From Siphonodentalium dalli (taxonomy: Eukaryota; Mollusca; Scaphopoda; Gadilida; Siphonodentaliidae), in assembly GCA_032622095.1 (NCBI GenBank), contig CP136061.1, positions 8,008,734-8,072,733 on the forward strand: a stretch of 64,000 nt of DNA, read 5' to 3'. The notes beneath the pieces were generated by a model that ran no database searches, had not been told where the DNA came from, and saw only the letters and a program-made list of their open reading frames with translations. Each line of letters begins with the position of its first letter. The first letter of the stretch is position 1. Below, one piece after another: positions 35,007-47,340 of this stretch. Made by a program: the position numbers and the translations under genes.

Positions 35007-37617
35007 ACGATCGTGGTCACATATACACACTCTGTTAAATGCGTTACAATACACAAATGGCTGTTATAGAGATGCCAATATACTATTTGATAATACTATA
35101 TATAAAGACGAACATAAATTCATGGCATAATCATTGTATTTATGTTCTCGTTGTATATTCGGTATTTTAATTAAGTGTATGTCATGTCATTCGTTCTCTT
35201 ATTCCATATTCATTGTAGTATTACTGTGTTATTCCAGTCTATTTCCGTTGGTTGAATCCATGTTTATTTGTTTATATTCCCAGTTTCGTCTGATAGTTGT
35301 CGTTAAAACATTATCATGCAATAAAGATTTCTTTAATTATATTCTATTACTAACTTCATTGTTTACCCATGTTTATTGATAATGAATTGAATGTGTTATT
35401 CGGTCCAGGAACCTTCGTTGTCAAACAATTAATCTGGTCACGCATCAATTATGTTCGCAATCCAAAACCAAAACATCGGGATATATGTAACGGATAAATA
35501 CATTTTCAAACACCCTGTCCCATCATCAGTCAATAATCATAAAGTATGGTTAGGTACTCAAGTCCCAAAAACTAATTGGTCACATATATATTAACTATAT
35601 ATAGCAGGTTATATAGTGAATTGTGAACATAATATGGTTCCTGTGGCTGGATATTCATTTAGTTTGGTTATGTTTAACATTATATATTACAAAATTTTAT
35701 ATAAACTGGATATTCCGTTTATTGAATACTTTTGCAGACAAAAATGATATATACAAGGAAATAAACCAACTTAAAGTTGAATAGAAGAAAAAATTACAAC
35801 AAAAAGAGGCTTGTTGTGTCGTCAAAGAGGGGGGTATACACAAAAAAATCCGTATATAGGGCCGGGGTGGGTGGGTGGTCCAGAGGCGGAAAAAATCGTG
35901 CTTGTAATTTTTTTCTATATAGCCTCAGATTTAGCAACATTCTGGATTTCACAGGATCGCGGACCACTTCACAGTGGACCACCGTAATAGCGTTCAGGAA
36001 ACTTATTATCAGCGGAAGAAATATTTAGTAACACAATTAATATATTACCCAGTTGTATTACTTGAATAAAAGTAATAAAACATATAAACTGTATCACAAA
36101 CTGTATCACAAATTGGATACTACATGGTGAATACTCAATGATGACTATATATCATTAACATGATTGTTGCATAACATGAAATTGAAAAGGGTATCTCATA
36201 AATTTCTAATGTCTGAAATACTGTATTGTCCTGGCATGTAATCAAATTCATTCCTTCTGGTTATTTCTCATCTTGAATGATTGGAAGTAATGTTAATTTG
36301 CAACAATTATCCAAATAAAACTGAATTGGTCATGATGAATAGCCGTTAACTGTTTACTGCTCAGACAATCCCAACTGAAGGTGACGCTATTCTCATTGAA
36401 TTTCCGAACTTCATCTTGGAGCTTTACTGCTCAACAAGACTAAACTAAAATACTAAATGTATACTGTTATCACTTACAAATAGATGAACTGAAATAATTT
36501 TTGGGGTGGTGGGTCCCTCTGGTCGGATTTTTTTTTTTGGTGTGCAATCCCCCCCCCCGCCCGGCTGGCCCAACCAATTTTCGTGGCTGCTTATCTAGCT
36601 AAGCCGGCTTAGTCACGACGTTTGTGGCTGACGAAATATGGCGGCTCAGTCGGCTGAGATATCAGACTGAGTCGTGTCGAAATAAACGATTTCGCCATCG
36701 GCAGTCACTGCATTTAATTAGTATATAAGAATGACGGTGTGTGTTGTCAATTTAGATATAACATTTGTAAAAATAACTACTTTGAACAAGATTATTCTCC
36801 ACTTCTATTCGATCACCTTACCGGAGTGTTTCACATCAGTAGTTTATTCTAACCTCCCTTTGGGAGAGTCTAAATTACAATGCGTATTTATATAACATAT
36901 GGACAGTTCAACTCAAGCAGTGGCGATATTGCGATTTATTCATTTATCAAACTTTGGTTTATTTTAGCCTATAATTATACATGTATATGATACATCAACC
37001 AGAATGACCCTTTTTCTTATTCCCTATAATAATATTGATATATAAAGGTCATATAATTACTTATTATTTTAATCATTTATGTCTTGTGATAGTTATTCCG
37101 TGAAAAACATATTAATTAGCCTGTCACAAGTGAAGTAGTCTACTTTTGAGCCGATGTATACCGATTCGCCTCGGCAATATTCGGGGATCTTATAGCAACG
37201 GAAGAATTATACTCTTGCGCTTCCATCAGTTCCATTAACTGTGAAGGCATACACTACTAACTAGTCCTAAAACTAATTGTGATAATCGGCAAGTGAAAGA
37301 AAGAATTCAGCCAAATTTCCGATTTTGGAATCAAATGTTGACTATATGTAGGCGTTACCATTTATGTCACAATTCCAGTTTTAAAAGTCAATGTATGCGT
37401 TACCATTTCAAAACTCTGAAACATGCTTCGAAAATTGGTGACGGAAACCACCTGAACGCGATAATCTGTACAACCGTTACATATATATCTCGGTATAGAT
37501 GACTGTGAGATAGCAAACAATGTTTTACAGCTCATAAACAATGATTTTTTTAGTGGTTTATGAACATAGTTTGCAAAAACGATAAATACTCACTTTTCGG
37601 TGAAAAACTTTGTTTTA
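35007..37617. other. Non-coding interior of the CAGGG-TIR element
   Basis: No gene recognised. A block at 36765-36840 (GTAAAAATAACTACTTTGA, ACCGGAGTGTTTCACATC) recurs at 43092-43175, so it is part of a dispersed repeat. Confidence 0.45.
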
Positions 37618-37769
37618 TGACGTAGGTTCCAGGCCCTGACCATATAAGCACATCCTGCTTATAATGTGTACGACCTGCTTATAATGTGTACGACCTGCTT
37701 ATAATGTGTATGACCTGAATATTCATATGTGTGAGGATAACTGTGGCGGTGCTGATATAAAGCACATTT

Positions 37770-40700
37770 GAATAGTCCATCACTACATGCGATGAATAGT
37801 CCATCACTACATGAGATGAATAATCCATCACTACATGAGATGAATAGTCCATCACTACATAAGATGAATAGTCCATCACTACATGAGATGCATAGTCCAT
37901 CACTACATGGGATGAATAGTCCATCACTACATGAGATGCATAGTCCATCACTACATGAGATGAACAGTCCATCACTAAATGAGATGCATAGTCCATCACT
38001 ACATGATATGCATAGTCCATCACTACATGAGATGAATAGTCCATCACTACATGAGATGAATAGTCCATCACTACATGAGATGCATAGTCAATCACTACAT
38101 GAGATACATAGTCCATCACTACATGCGATGAATAGTCCATCACTACATGAGATGAACAGTCCATCACTACATGAGATGAATAGTCCATCACTACATGAGA
38201 TGAATAGTCCATCACTACATGAGATGAACAGTCCATCACTACATGAGATGCATAGTCCATCACTACATGAGATGAATAGTCCATCACTACATGAGATGCA
38301 TAGTAAATCACTACATGAGATACATAGTCCATCACTACATGCGATGAATAGTCCATCACTACATGAGATGAACAGTCCATCACTACATGAGATGAATAGT
38401 CCATCACTACATGAGATGAATAGTCCATCACTACATGAGATGAACAGTCCATCACTACATGAGATGCATAGTCCATCACTACATGAGATGAATAGTCCAT
38501 CACTACATGAGATGAATAGTCCATCACTACATGAGATGCATAGTCCATCACTACATGAGATGCATAGTCCATCACTACATGAGATGAATAGTCCATCACT
38601 ACATGAGATGAATAGTCCATCACTACATGAGATGAACAGTCCATCACTACATGAGATGAACAGTCCATCACTACATGAGATAAATAGTCAATCACTACAT
38701 GAGAAGAATAGTCCATCACTACATGAGAAGAATAGTCCATCACTACATGAGAAGAACAGCCCATCACTACATGAGATGAATAGTCCATCACTACATGAGA
38801 TGAACAGTCCATCACTACATGAGATGAATAGTCCATCACTACATGAGATGAATAATCCATCACTACATGAGATGAATAGACCATCACTACATGAGATGAA
38901 TAATCCATCACTACATGAGATGAATAGACCATCACTACATGAGATGAACAGTCAATCACTACATGAGATGAATAGTCAATCACTACATGAGATGAACAGT
39001 CCATCACTACATGAGATACATAGTCCATCACTACATGAGATGAACAGTCCATCACTACATGAGATGAATAGTCCATCACTACATGAGATGAACAGCCCAT
39101 CACTACATGAGATGAACAGTCCATCACTACATGAGATGCATAGTCCATCACTACATGAGATGAATAGTCCATCACTACATGAGATGAACAGTCCATCACT
39201 ACATGAGATGAATAGTCAATCACTACATGAGATGAATAGTCCATCACTACATGAGATGAACAGTCCATCACTAAATGAGATGCATAGTCCATCACTACAT
39301 GAGATGCATAGTCCATCACTACATGGGATGAATAGTCCATCACAACATGAGATGCATAGCCCATCACTACATGAGATGCATAGTCCATCACTACATGAGA
39401 TGAACAGTCCATCACTACATGAGATGCATAGCCCATCACTACATGAGATGCATAGTCCATCACTACATGAGATGAACAGTCCATCACTACATGAGATGAA
39501 TAGTCAATCACTACATGAGATGAATAGGTCATCACTACATGAGATGAATAGTCAATCACTACATGAGATGAATAGTCCATCACTACATGAGATGAATAGT
39601 CCATCACTACATGAGATGAACAGTCCATCACTACATGAGATGAATAGTCAATCACTACATGAGATGAACAGTCCATCACTACATGAGATGCATAGTCCAT
39701 CACTACATGAGATGCATAGTCAATCACTACATGAGATACATAGTCAATCACTACATGAGATGAATAGTCCATCACTACATGAGATGAATAGTCCATCACT
39801 ACATGAGATGAACAGCCCATCACTACATGAGATGAATAGTCAATCACTACATGAGATGAACAGTCCATCACTACATGAGATGAATAGTCAATCACTACAT
39901 GCGATGAATAGGTCATCACTACATGAGATGAATAGTCAATCACTACATGAGATGAACAGTCCATCACTACATGAGATGCATAGCCCATCACTACATGAGA
40001 TGAATAGTCAATCACTACATGAGATGAACAGTCCATCACTACATGAGATGCATAGCCCATCACTACATGAGATGAATAGTCCATCACTACATGAGATGAA
40101 CAGTCCATCACTACATGAGATGAATATTCAATCACTACATGAGATGAATAGGTCATCACTACATGAGATGAATAGTCAATCACTACATGAGATGAACAGT
40201 CCATCACTACATGAGATGAATAGTCAATCACTACATGAGATGAATAGGTCATCACTACATGAGATGGATAGTCCATCACTACATGAGATGAATAGTCCAT
40301 CACTACATGATATGAATAGGTCATCACTACATGAGATGCATAGTCCATCACTACATGATATGCATAGTCCATCAATACATGAGATACATAGTCCATCACT
40401 ACATGAGATGAATAGTCAATCACTACATGAGATGAATAGGTCATCACTACATGAGATGAATAGTCAATCACTACATGAGATGAATAGTCCATCACTACAT
40501 GAGATGAATAGTCCATCACTGAATGAGATGCATAGTCCATCACTACATGGGATGAATAGTCCATCACTACATGAGATGAATAGTCCATCACTACATGAGA
40601 TACATAGTCCATCACTACATGAGATGAACAGTCCATCACTAAATGAGATGCATAGTCCATCACTACATGAGATGAATAGGTCATCACTACATGAGATGAA

Positions 40701-41656
40701 TAGGTCATCACTACATGAGATGAATAGTCCATCACTACATGAGATGAATAGGTCATCACTACATGAGATGCATAGTCCATCACTACATGAGATGAATAGT
40801 CCATCACTACATGAGATGAATAGTCCATCACTACATGAGATGAACAGTCCATCACTACATGAGATGAATAGTCCATCACTACATGAGATGAATAGTCCAT
40901 CACTACATGAGATGAACAGTCCATCACTAAATGAGATGCATAGTCCATCACTACATGAGATGCATAGTCCATCACTACATGGGATGAATAGTCCATCACT
41001 ACATGAGATGAATAGTCCATCACTACATGAGATAATAGTCCATCACTACATGAGATGAACAGTCCATCACTAAATGAGATGCATAGTCCATCACTACATG
41101 AGATGAATAGGTCATCACTACATGAGATGAATAGGTCATCACTACATGAGATGAATAGTCCATCACTACATGAGATGAATAGGTCATCACTACATGAGAT
41201 GAATAGGTCATCACTACATGAGATGAATAGGTCATCACTACATGAGATGAATAGGTCATCACTACATGAGATGAATAGGTCATCACTACATGAGATGAAT
41301 AGGTCATCACTACATGAGATGAATAGGTCATCACTACATGAGATGAATAGTCAATCACTACATGAGATGAATAGGTCATCACTACATGAGATGAATAGGT
41401 CATCACTACATGAGATGAATAGGTCATCACTACATGAGATGAATAGGTCATCACTACATGAGATGAATAGGTCATCACTACATGAGATGAATAGGTCATC
41501 ACTACATGAGATGAATAGGTCATCACTACATGAGATGAATAGTCCATCACTACATGAGATGAATAGGTCATCACTACATGAGATGAATAGTCCATCACTA
41601 CATGAGATGAATAGTCCATCACTACATGAGATGAATAATCCATCACTACATGAGAT
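37770..41656. repeat. 3.9-kb, 24-bp minisatellite (about 160 copies)
   Basis: The unit is ATGAATAGTCCATCACTACA + TGAG, repeated about 160 times with variants at a few fixed positions (AATAG/AACAG/CATAG; GTCC/GTCA/GGTC). Because 24 is a multiple of three and the unit lacks stops, frames stay open for more than 1000 codons on both strands (an MNSPSLHE repeat on plus, SSHVVMDY on minus). A 1-bp deletion at about 41033 (GAGATAATAG) shifts the frame without consequence for the array. AGGTCATC units cluster at 40676-41575, evidence of local block expansion. There is no start context, splice signal or composition change to suggest a real gene. Confidence 0.95.
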
Positions 41657-42587
41657 TCCTACCTGGTAAAATGAGAAGAGTGTTAGTTGCGGCATCACTT
41701 TGTTCAAAAATTCTGCCTAAACAAAATAACAAGTCTTGGGAAATTTGATACCATATATAGTTGACAGTGGTTAGCATTTTTGTTGCAATAAATCGAATGT
41801 GATAACTAAAGCGCATTTTGAAGAAATAATTGCGCTTAATAAATATTTATTCTTTTGACATTTTTATTGTTCTATGATATGCATGCATGCTGGTCTTCAG
41901 ATAGCATATATTCCTTTATGTGGTGTACTAGCCTTACAATTAAGTTGTTTTCTGTGTATGCCAATCGAAACTTTCAACATTCGAAATAGTCAATGCCAGG
42001 AAACCCCTCAAATCAGACAATGTGTTGGTGAGTCTTCTGTTAAACATGTTCTATATATCAATAATCACATCTAGTTAAGTTATCCTCATAATTTGCTATG
42101 ATGTTGGGTGGGCGGGGGTTTTGCTAATTTTATATGGTGCGGGTAGGACAAACTGAAGCTGTAAAGTATCGTTATTTGTTCTAAATTTGTCATATTCGTG
42201 GTCTTTTGTTATTCTGCGGAATGAATAAAAGAAAAGTCGCGATACATGTATCTCATCCAAAACATATATTGTAAAATATTTTAATAATGAATGTGTCAGT
42301 TTTTGCAAACCGACTATACTTGAGACATCTGTTCCTGTGGTTTTGCAAACACCGGTTCAGTAATTATTAAAATATTTATGTTATGTTTCATACAGACACT
42401 AGCTTTTTTTTTTTATAAAATCGCTTGGATTAACGCAAATAAAACCTTTAGAAATAAAATAAAGGTACTGTTTCTTGACGGCATCAGTTTGCCCTACCAG
42501 CTTCATATCAATTCAACATGACCCACAGTATAATCGTCGCAATTTAGTACGAGAACTTATTAACAAAAAAAGAAAAGAAAACCTTGT
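41657..42587. other. Non-coding stretch
   Basis: AT-rich, no recognised repeat partner or gene. Confidence 0.4.
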
Positions 42588-42646
42588 GCCAATGCATGCA
42601 TTCTCTTATATATGCGAGTCGACCATATATAAGAGAATGCATTGGC
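42588..42646. repeat. CCAAT/TATA hairpin module, shortened stand-alone copy
   Basis: GCCAATGCATGCATTCTC ... GCGAGTCGACC, then directly ATATATAAGAGAATGCATTGGC. The centre is partly deleted and one ATGC is duplicated. No MITE TIRs are recognised around it, but the AT-rich TTGTTAAAAAAT/GAATGTAAGAAAAA sequence that accompanies the module elsewhere follows (42655-42815). Confidence 0.85.
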
Positions 42647-44490
42647 CTAAAACAAATTCTATCATTTTTTAATTGTTAAAAATTTAAGAAAAATGAAAAA
42701 AATAATAAAAATAATGTTAAAGAATGTAAGAAATAATGATAAAAAATTATAAAAATTGTTAAAAAATGGAAGAAAATAAAAAAAAAATGTTAAAGAATGT
42801 AAGAAAAATGAAAGCTAATAATAGACAGCATCGCCAAGTTCCTAATTCCTAATCACGAACTTCATAATCTAGGTTACAATACACCAAATCATTTACATAA
42901 GCCTCGGTACTACCCTTGACATTGAGAAACAAATGACAACGAAAAAAGAAAAAACACCAACCCCTCCCATAAACTATTCGCCATTTAACAGCCGCAACCT
43001 TTCACCACGTGGCTATATTTGACGTTTCTCGCGGGAAACACGTGGTGTAAATGTCCTACTAATGTCGTGTCAGGCATGAAATTTTTGGATATGATATTTG
43101 TAAAAATAACTACTTTGAGCAAGATTAATCTCCATTTCTATTTGACCACCCTACCGGAGTGCTTCACGTCACTTTAACAGGCACACCATTGGTTTGTTAT
43201 GAATGTATTATTTTACAAGTATACATATAGTCTATAAATCTCCATTGCTTCAGCACTCACCTTATCACTTATACTTGGTCAATGATTGTGCGTACTGTGG
43301 AAAATTATGTCAGTTAAACTGCACCGGTTATGGTCTACTGGTGAAATAACTCTATGCATATAGCGTGTCAGTTTTATATATGTACGGTACCATTCCCCAC
43401 TAATCACTGATTCGAAATTCGAACAACGAGAACAATTTCAACCTATATGTGGTGTATAGTTTCCAACTAATGTTGTGTCAGGCATGACATTTCCAAATGT
43501 TGATAATTGTTTACCCCAAACCCATGCATATACATGTATAGGGTAGGTGAGTTTATTTCCACAGGTCGAATTCCGGTAAATTTGGTACACAGCGGACGTT
43601 GATTTGGAGATCCGATCGAAGCCGTAATGGAGATTTCCACATTTATGCATTAGTGGGAGGAGCTTACGGATGCTAGGATACAAGGTGTTTGAAGAAATAG
43701 TCATTTTTTAAAAACATTTTCAATAAAAAAATATTTTAAATATTTTAAATTTGTATTTAAAAAAAAAAAAAATGGTTCTTTTTAGACAACTTATTGCTCA
43801 GTTTAACAGTTAAACAATTAAAATGAAAAAAAAAAAATTAACGCCGTTATAACATCTGACAGGGTGACCCGAGGCACCACACCACATTTGGTTGAACTTT
43901 GTCCATATCTTACTCTTTAATAATATAGAATATATACATCGCAGAATATTCATTTTCACCATTAATTGTGGAAGTGAAAAACATTGTTATAACCATGGAT
44001 TAATGTCCAACGTCATGGGTCAAATATAAATTTCAGTACATTATGATTTGACATTAAACAATTTTTTTAAATATAGGCAATTAAACACTGAAAGTTTGCA
44101 CGGATATCAACATTAAGATGAAGAAAGATGCATTATAATGTGCATTGCAGCAAGCGACGAAAATATCTCCTAATAATGATTTGATTGACAGCTATAGAAA
44201 GATCAATTGTGGTTATATCCACATACCCTAGCACTCTGCATTTTAATAGAACTGGTGTAACAAAATCCCCATTCAGTTTTTCCTGGATACGCTAAACAGA
44301 AGGATGCAGCATTGACACCAATTGACGAATCTCAGATTATTGACAGGCAGCGGTAGCTGACCAATCGCGTTACGGCAAACGAAGTTCAAGGCCAAACACT
44401 TCCTAAACAAAAGAGCTTCCCGAGACCCGAGGATGCATTTACGCTCGTTTTAAGACTTAGTTTAGCACGATAGTAGAACTCCTGTCCGAG
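42647..44490. other. Non-coding stretch with a dispersed duplicate
   Basis: 43036-43175 shares blocks with 36765-36840 (AAATAACTACTTTGA) and with 43460-43490 (AATGTTGTGTCAGGCATGA). A-rich homopolymers lie near 43758-43770 and 43826-43838. No gene is recognised until the THAP-like start at 44500. Confidence 0.45.
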
Positions 44491-44499
44491 ATGTTAAAG

Positions 44500-44652
44500 A
44501 TGCCTAGATGTGAATATGCATCTTGTAATAGTGATAGTCGTTACTTACAAAATTTGGAGCCACATTTGAATTGTAAATCAATAGTGATATTTTGGCCGAA
44601 AGCTAATAAAGAACGATGTTTACGTTGTGACTTCTGTGTAACACAATTCACT
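44500..44652 (+). pseudogene. THAP-like zinc-finger fragment, cut by a minisatellite
   Basis: The second ATG (44500) opens MPRCEYASCNSDSRY, then VIFWPKANKERCLR. Known THAP-type C2CH fingers of transposon-related proteins start M-P-x-C-x4-C-NSDSRY and continue xFxxFPKPKxxxEKCLRW. Here the first Cys pair (C4, C9), the SDSRY block and the KERCLR block are visible; the Trp after CLR is Cys, and the downstream C-x2-H pair is missing. The frame then enters a poly-A run and the 21-bp minisatellite at 44666. It may be a first exon whose intron was colonised by the array (no clear donor seen) or a truncated remnant. The DNA-binding role is known for the family only. Confidence 0.55.
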
Positions 44653-44665
44653 AAAAAAAAACTTC

Positions 44666-45784
44666 AATATCGACAGGATTACAAGGATTACAAGGAATAT
44701 CGACAGGATTAGAAGGAATATCGACAGGATTACAAGGAATATCGACAGGATTACAAGGAATATCGACAGGATTACAAGGAATATCGACAGGATTACAAGG
44801 ATTACAAGGAATATCGACTGGATTACAAGGAATATCGACAGGATTACAAGGAATATCGATAGGATTATAAGGAATATCGACAGGATTACAAGGAATATCG
44901 ACAGGATTACAAGGAATATCGACATGATTACAAGGAATATCGACAGGATTACAAGGAATATCGACAGGATTACAAGGAATATCGACAGGATTACAAGGAA
45001 TACAAATCAATATCGACAGGATTACAAGGAATACAAATCAATATCGACAGGATTACAAGGAATACAAATCAATATCGACAGGATTACAAGGAATACAAAT
45101 CAATATCGACAGGATTACAAGGAATACAAATCAATATCGACAGGATTACAAGGAATATCGACAGGATTACAAGGAATATCGACAGGATTACAAGGAATAT
45201 CGACAGGATTACAAGGATTACAAGGAATATCGACAGGATTACAAGGAATATCGACAGGATTACAAGGAATATCGACCGGATTACAAGGAATATCGACAGG
45301 ATTACAAGGAATATCGACAGGATTACAAGGAATATCGACAGGATTACAAGGAATATCGACAGGATTACAAGGAATATCGACAGGATTACAAGGAATATCG
45401 ACAGGATTACAAGGAATATCGACAGGATTACAAGGAATACAAATCAATATCGACAGGATTACAAGTAATACAAATCAATATCGACAGGATTACAAGGAAT
45501 ACAAATCAATATCGACAGGATTACAAGGAATACAAATCAATATCGACAGGATTACAAGGAATACATATCAATATCGACAGGATTACAAGGAATACAAATC
45601 AATATCGACAGGATTACAAGGAATACAAATCAATATCGACAGGATTACAAGGAAAACAAATCAATATCGACAGGATTACAAGGAATACAAATCAATATCG
45701 ACAGGATTACAAGGAATACAAATCAATATCGACAGGATTACAAGGAATACAAATCAATATCGACAGGATTACAAGGAATACATA
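44666..45784. repeat. 21-bp / 31-bp minisatellite
   Basis: The basic unit ATATCGACAGGATTACAAGG + A (21 bp) alternates in blocks with a 31-bp form that adds ATACAAATCA. 21-bp blocks lie at 44666-45000 and 45140-45430; 31-bp blocks lie at 45000-45140 and 45430-45784. The long plus frame (ISTGLQG / NIDRITRN repeats) is an artefact. A small relic array lies at 46206-46393. Confidence 0.95.
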
Positions 45785-46205
45785 GATAGAACGACACAAG
45801 TGTGTGAACTGGTTGACGTTACTGCACGAGTTTGTTGAGACGCGATGGTAAAACGAGAACCGGAGGTTCGAGTTTTACCTCGCGGCATGACAAACGAGTG
45901 CAATAACGTTAACATGTTCACAAAACTGTGTTGTTCTATGTTTATTGCACACTCTGGAGATTGTAGCTTGTACTATTCTAAAATTTAACACTATATTGTT
46001 TATTTAATGCACAAACGTGTGCTTAGTGTAGATTATACCTAATAATTTAATGAAGAAATTGTCTGCTACGGTTGACGTCGCCAATGACGTTGTTGACGTA
46101 ATCGGTTTGTATTATTCAAGAACAATACACAATTGTTTATTGAACGTTTTGAAATATTCTGTATTTTGCTGTATATCGCACAAATAAGCCATTGAGTGTG
46201 CAATA
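45785..46205. other. Non-coding spacer between the two parts of the 21/31-bp repeat
   Basis: Contains the hairpin-like GTAAAACGAGAACCGG / GGTTCGAGTTTTACC (about 45849-45880) flanked by inverse words (TTGACGTTACTGCACG and CGAGTGCAATAACGTTAA). This suggests a small palindromic insertion about 45810-45915. Confidence 0.5.
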
Positions 46206-46393
46206 AAAATCAATATCGACAGGATTACAAGGAATACATATCAATATCGACAGGATTACAAGGAATACATATGTTTGTTACAAGGAATATCGACAGGATT
46301 ACAAGGAATACATATCAATATCGACAGGATTACAAGGAATACATATGTTTGTTACAAGGAATATCGACAGGATTACAAGGAATACATATGTTT
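46206..46393. repeat. Outlying 21/31-bp minisatellite units
   Basis: Units of ATATCGACAGGATTACAAGG with spacers ATACATATCA or ATACATATGTTTGTTACA. Same family as 44666-45784, separated by about 420 bp of unrelated DNA. Confidence 0.9.
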
Positions 46394-46811
46394 GTTCAAA
46401 GGCAGATTAATATAGTTTTTATACATTTCGGATTTTTAAAAGATATAGTTTGCAAAAATAACTTTCGTTAAGAGGGACAACAAAACAGAACAATGAATCA
46501 AACAACTCACGACCGATCTGTAAACAACGTCTCAAAGAAATCCAATATTCTACAATATTATACCTGATTCAGTAATTATCGTTTCGATGCGGCATACAAG
46601 TTTCTTGTTTCAATTGATTCTACTCATCCTTATCATATGTACAAGGTATCAAGCAATCAGACGTGGAGCAGTTCTATCTGACATTATGTAACATAAAACA
46701 AAACTTCAACTTTAAACGATGTGTATATTGTAGTACTACATACAATTTATTATGTATGAACATGACATTCTGATGAAAATAGTATTCATACCAATTTACA
46801 TAGTGTATATA

Positions 46812-47340
46812 TGTGACCCGCCATATCAAATCCAGTCGGAAGTCGGGATTTTTTTACCCTGTACCCAGGTCGCCTCGCATATATAAGAGAATGCATTGGC
46901 ATAACAATTTTTTATCATTTTTTTAAAATAAATGTTTCTGACAATTTTTAGGACATAAAATAAAAAAAACATCCATTACCCTGCAGGGAGCCCCACACAT
47001 ATATAGAAGCATATAGAAGAGTGTCGTCTGCTCATGTTTGACTGGGGCTCTGTATGGGTGAAATCATAAAATTGTTAAAGAATACAAGAAAAAATTATTA
47101 AAATTGTAAAAAATAGTTAGGCCAATGCATTCTCTTATATATGCGTGGCGACCTATGGTCGACTCGCATATATAAGAGAATGCATTGGCACAGGGTAAAA
47201 GAAATCCCGACTTACGACTGGATTTGATATGGCGGGTCTATTAACCCATAGAGAGCCCCACACAGCCTGGAGCAGACGACACTATGTAGTGCATGCTTCC
47301 ATCTATGTGAGGCTCCCTGTGGGTGATATGGCGGGTCACA
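46812..47340. mobile_element. TA-flanked MITE, TGTGACCCGCC family
   Basis: Left end TGTGACCCGCCATATCAAAT (46812) and right end GATATGGCGGGTCACA (47340), with TA outside both. An inner copy of the right TIR (AAATCCCGACTTACGACTGG ... GGCGGGTC) ends at about 47238, followed by a 100-bp block (CCCATAGAGAGCCCCACACAG ...) related to internal sequence. Carries a half hairpin (46868-46900) and a full 69-bp hairpin (47121-47189). No transposase. The TA target suggests Tc1/mariner. Confidence 0.8.
47121..47189. repeat. CCAAT/TATA hairpin module
   Basis: 69-bp hairpin with one arm mismatch (ATGCGTGGCG instead of ATGCGAGGCG). Confidence 0.95.

Larger units (their letters stand above)
26416..37638. mobile_element. 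11.2-kb element with 21-bp CAGGG-type TIRs (hAT-like), gutted and nested
   Basis: CAGGGCCTGGAACCTACG + TCA at 26416-26436 is exactly inverted at 37618-37638. ACCAT directly precedes the left end (26411-26415) and directly follows the right end (37639-37643), a 5-bp target duplication. CAGGG-starting TIRs suggest the hAT superfamily, where 8 bp is usual and 5-bp families are reported. No transposase remains; the interior is occupied by a nested 8.1-kb element and non-coding sequence. It could instead be two separate terminal fragments facing each other by chance, but the matching 5-bp flanks argue against that. The 24-bp minisatellite begins about 130 bp beyond the right end. Confidence 0.6.

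Noticed and set aside
37679-41669. Open frames of more than 1000 codons on both strands
   Set aside because: They are translations of a 24-bp stop-free minisatellite. Both strands are equally open, and a 1-bp deletion shifts frames with no other effect.
44620-45838. Ile/Asp/Pro/Cys and Ser/Thr/Gly/Leu repeat proteins over the 21/31-bp array
   Set aside because: Stop-free tandem unit open on both strands.
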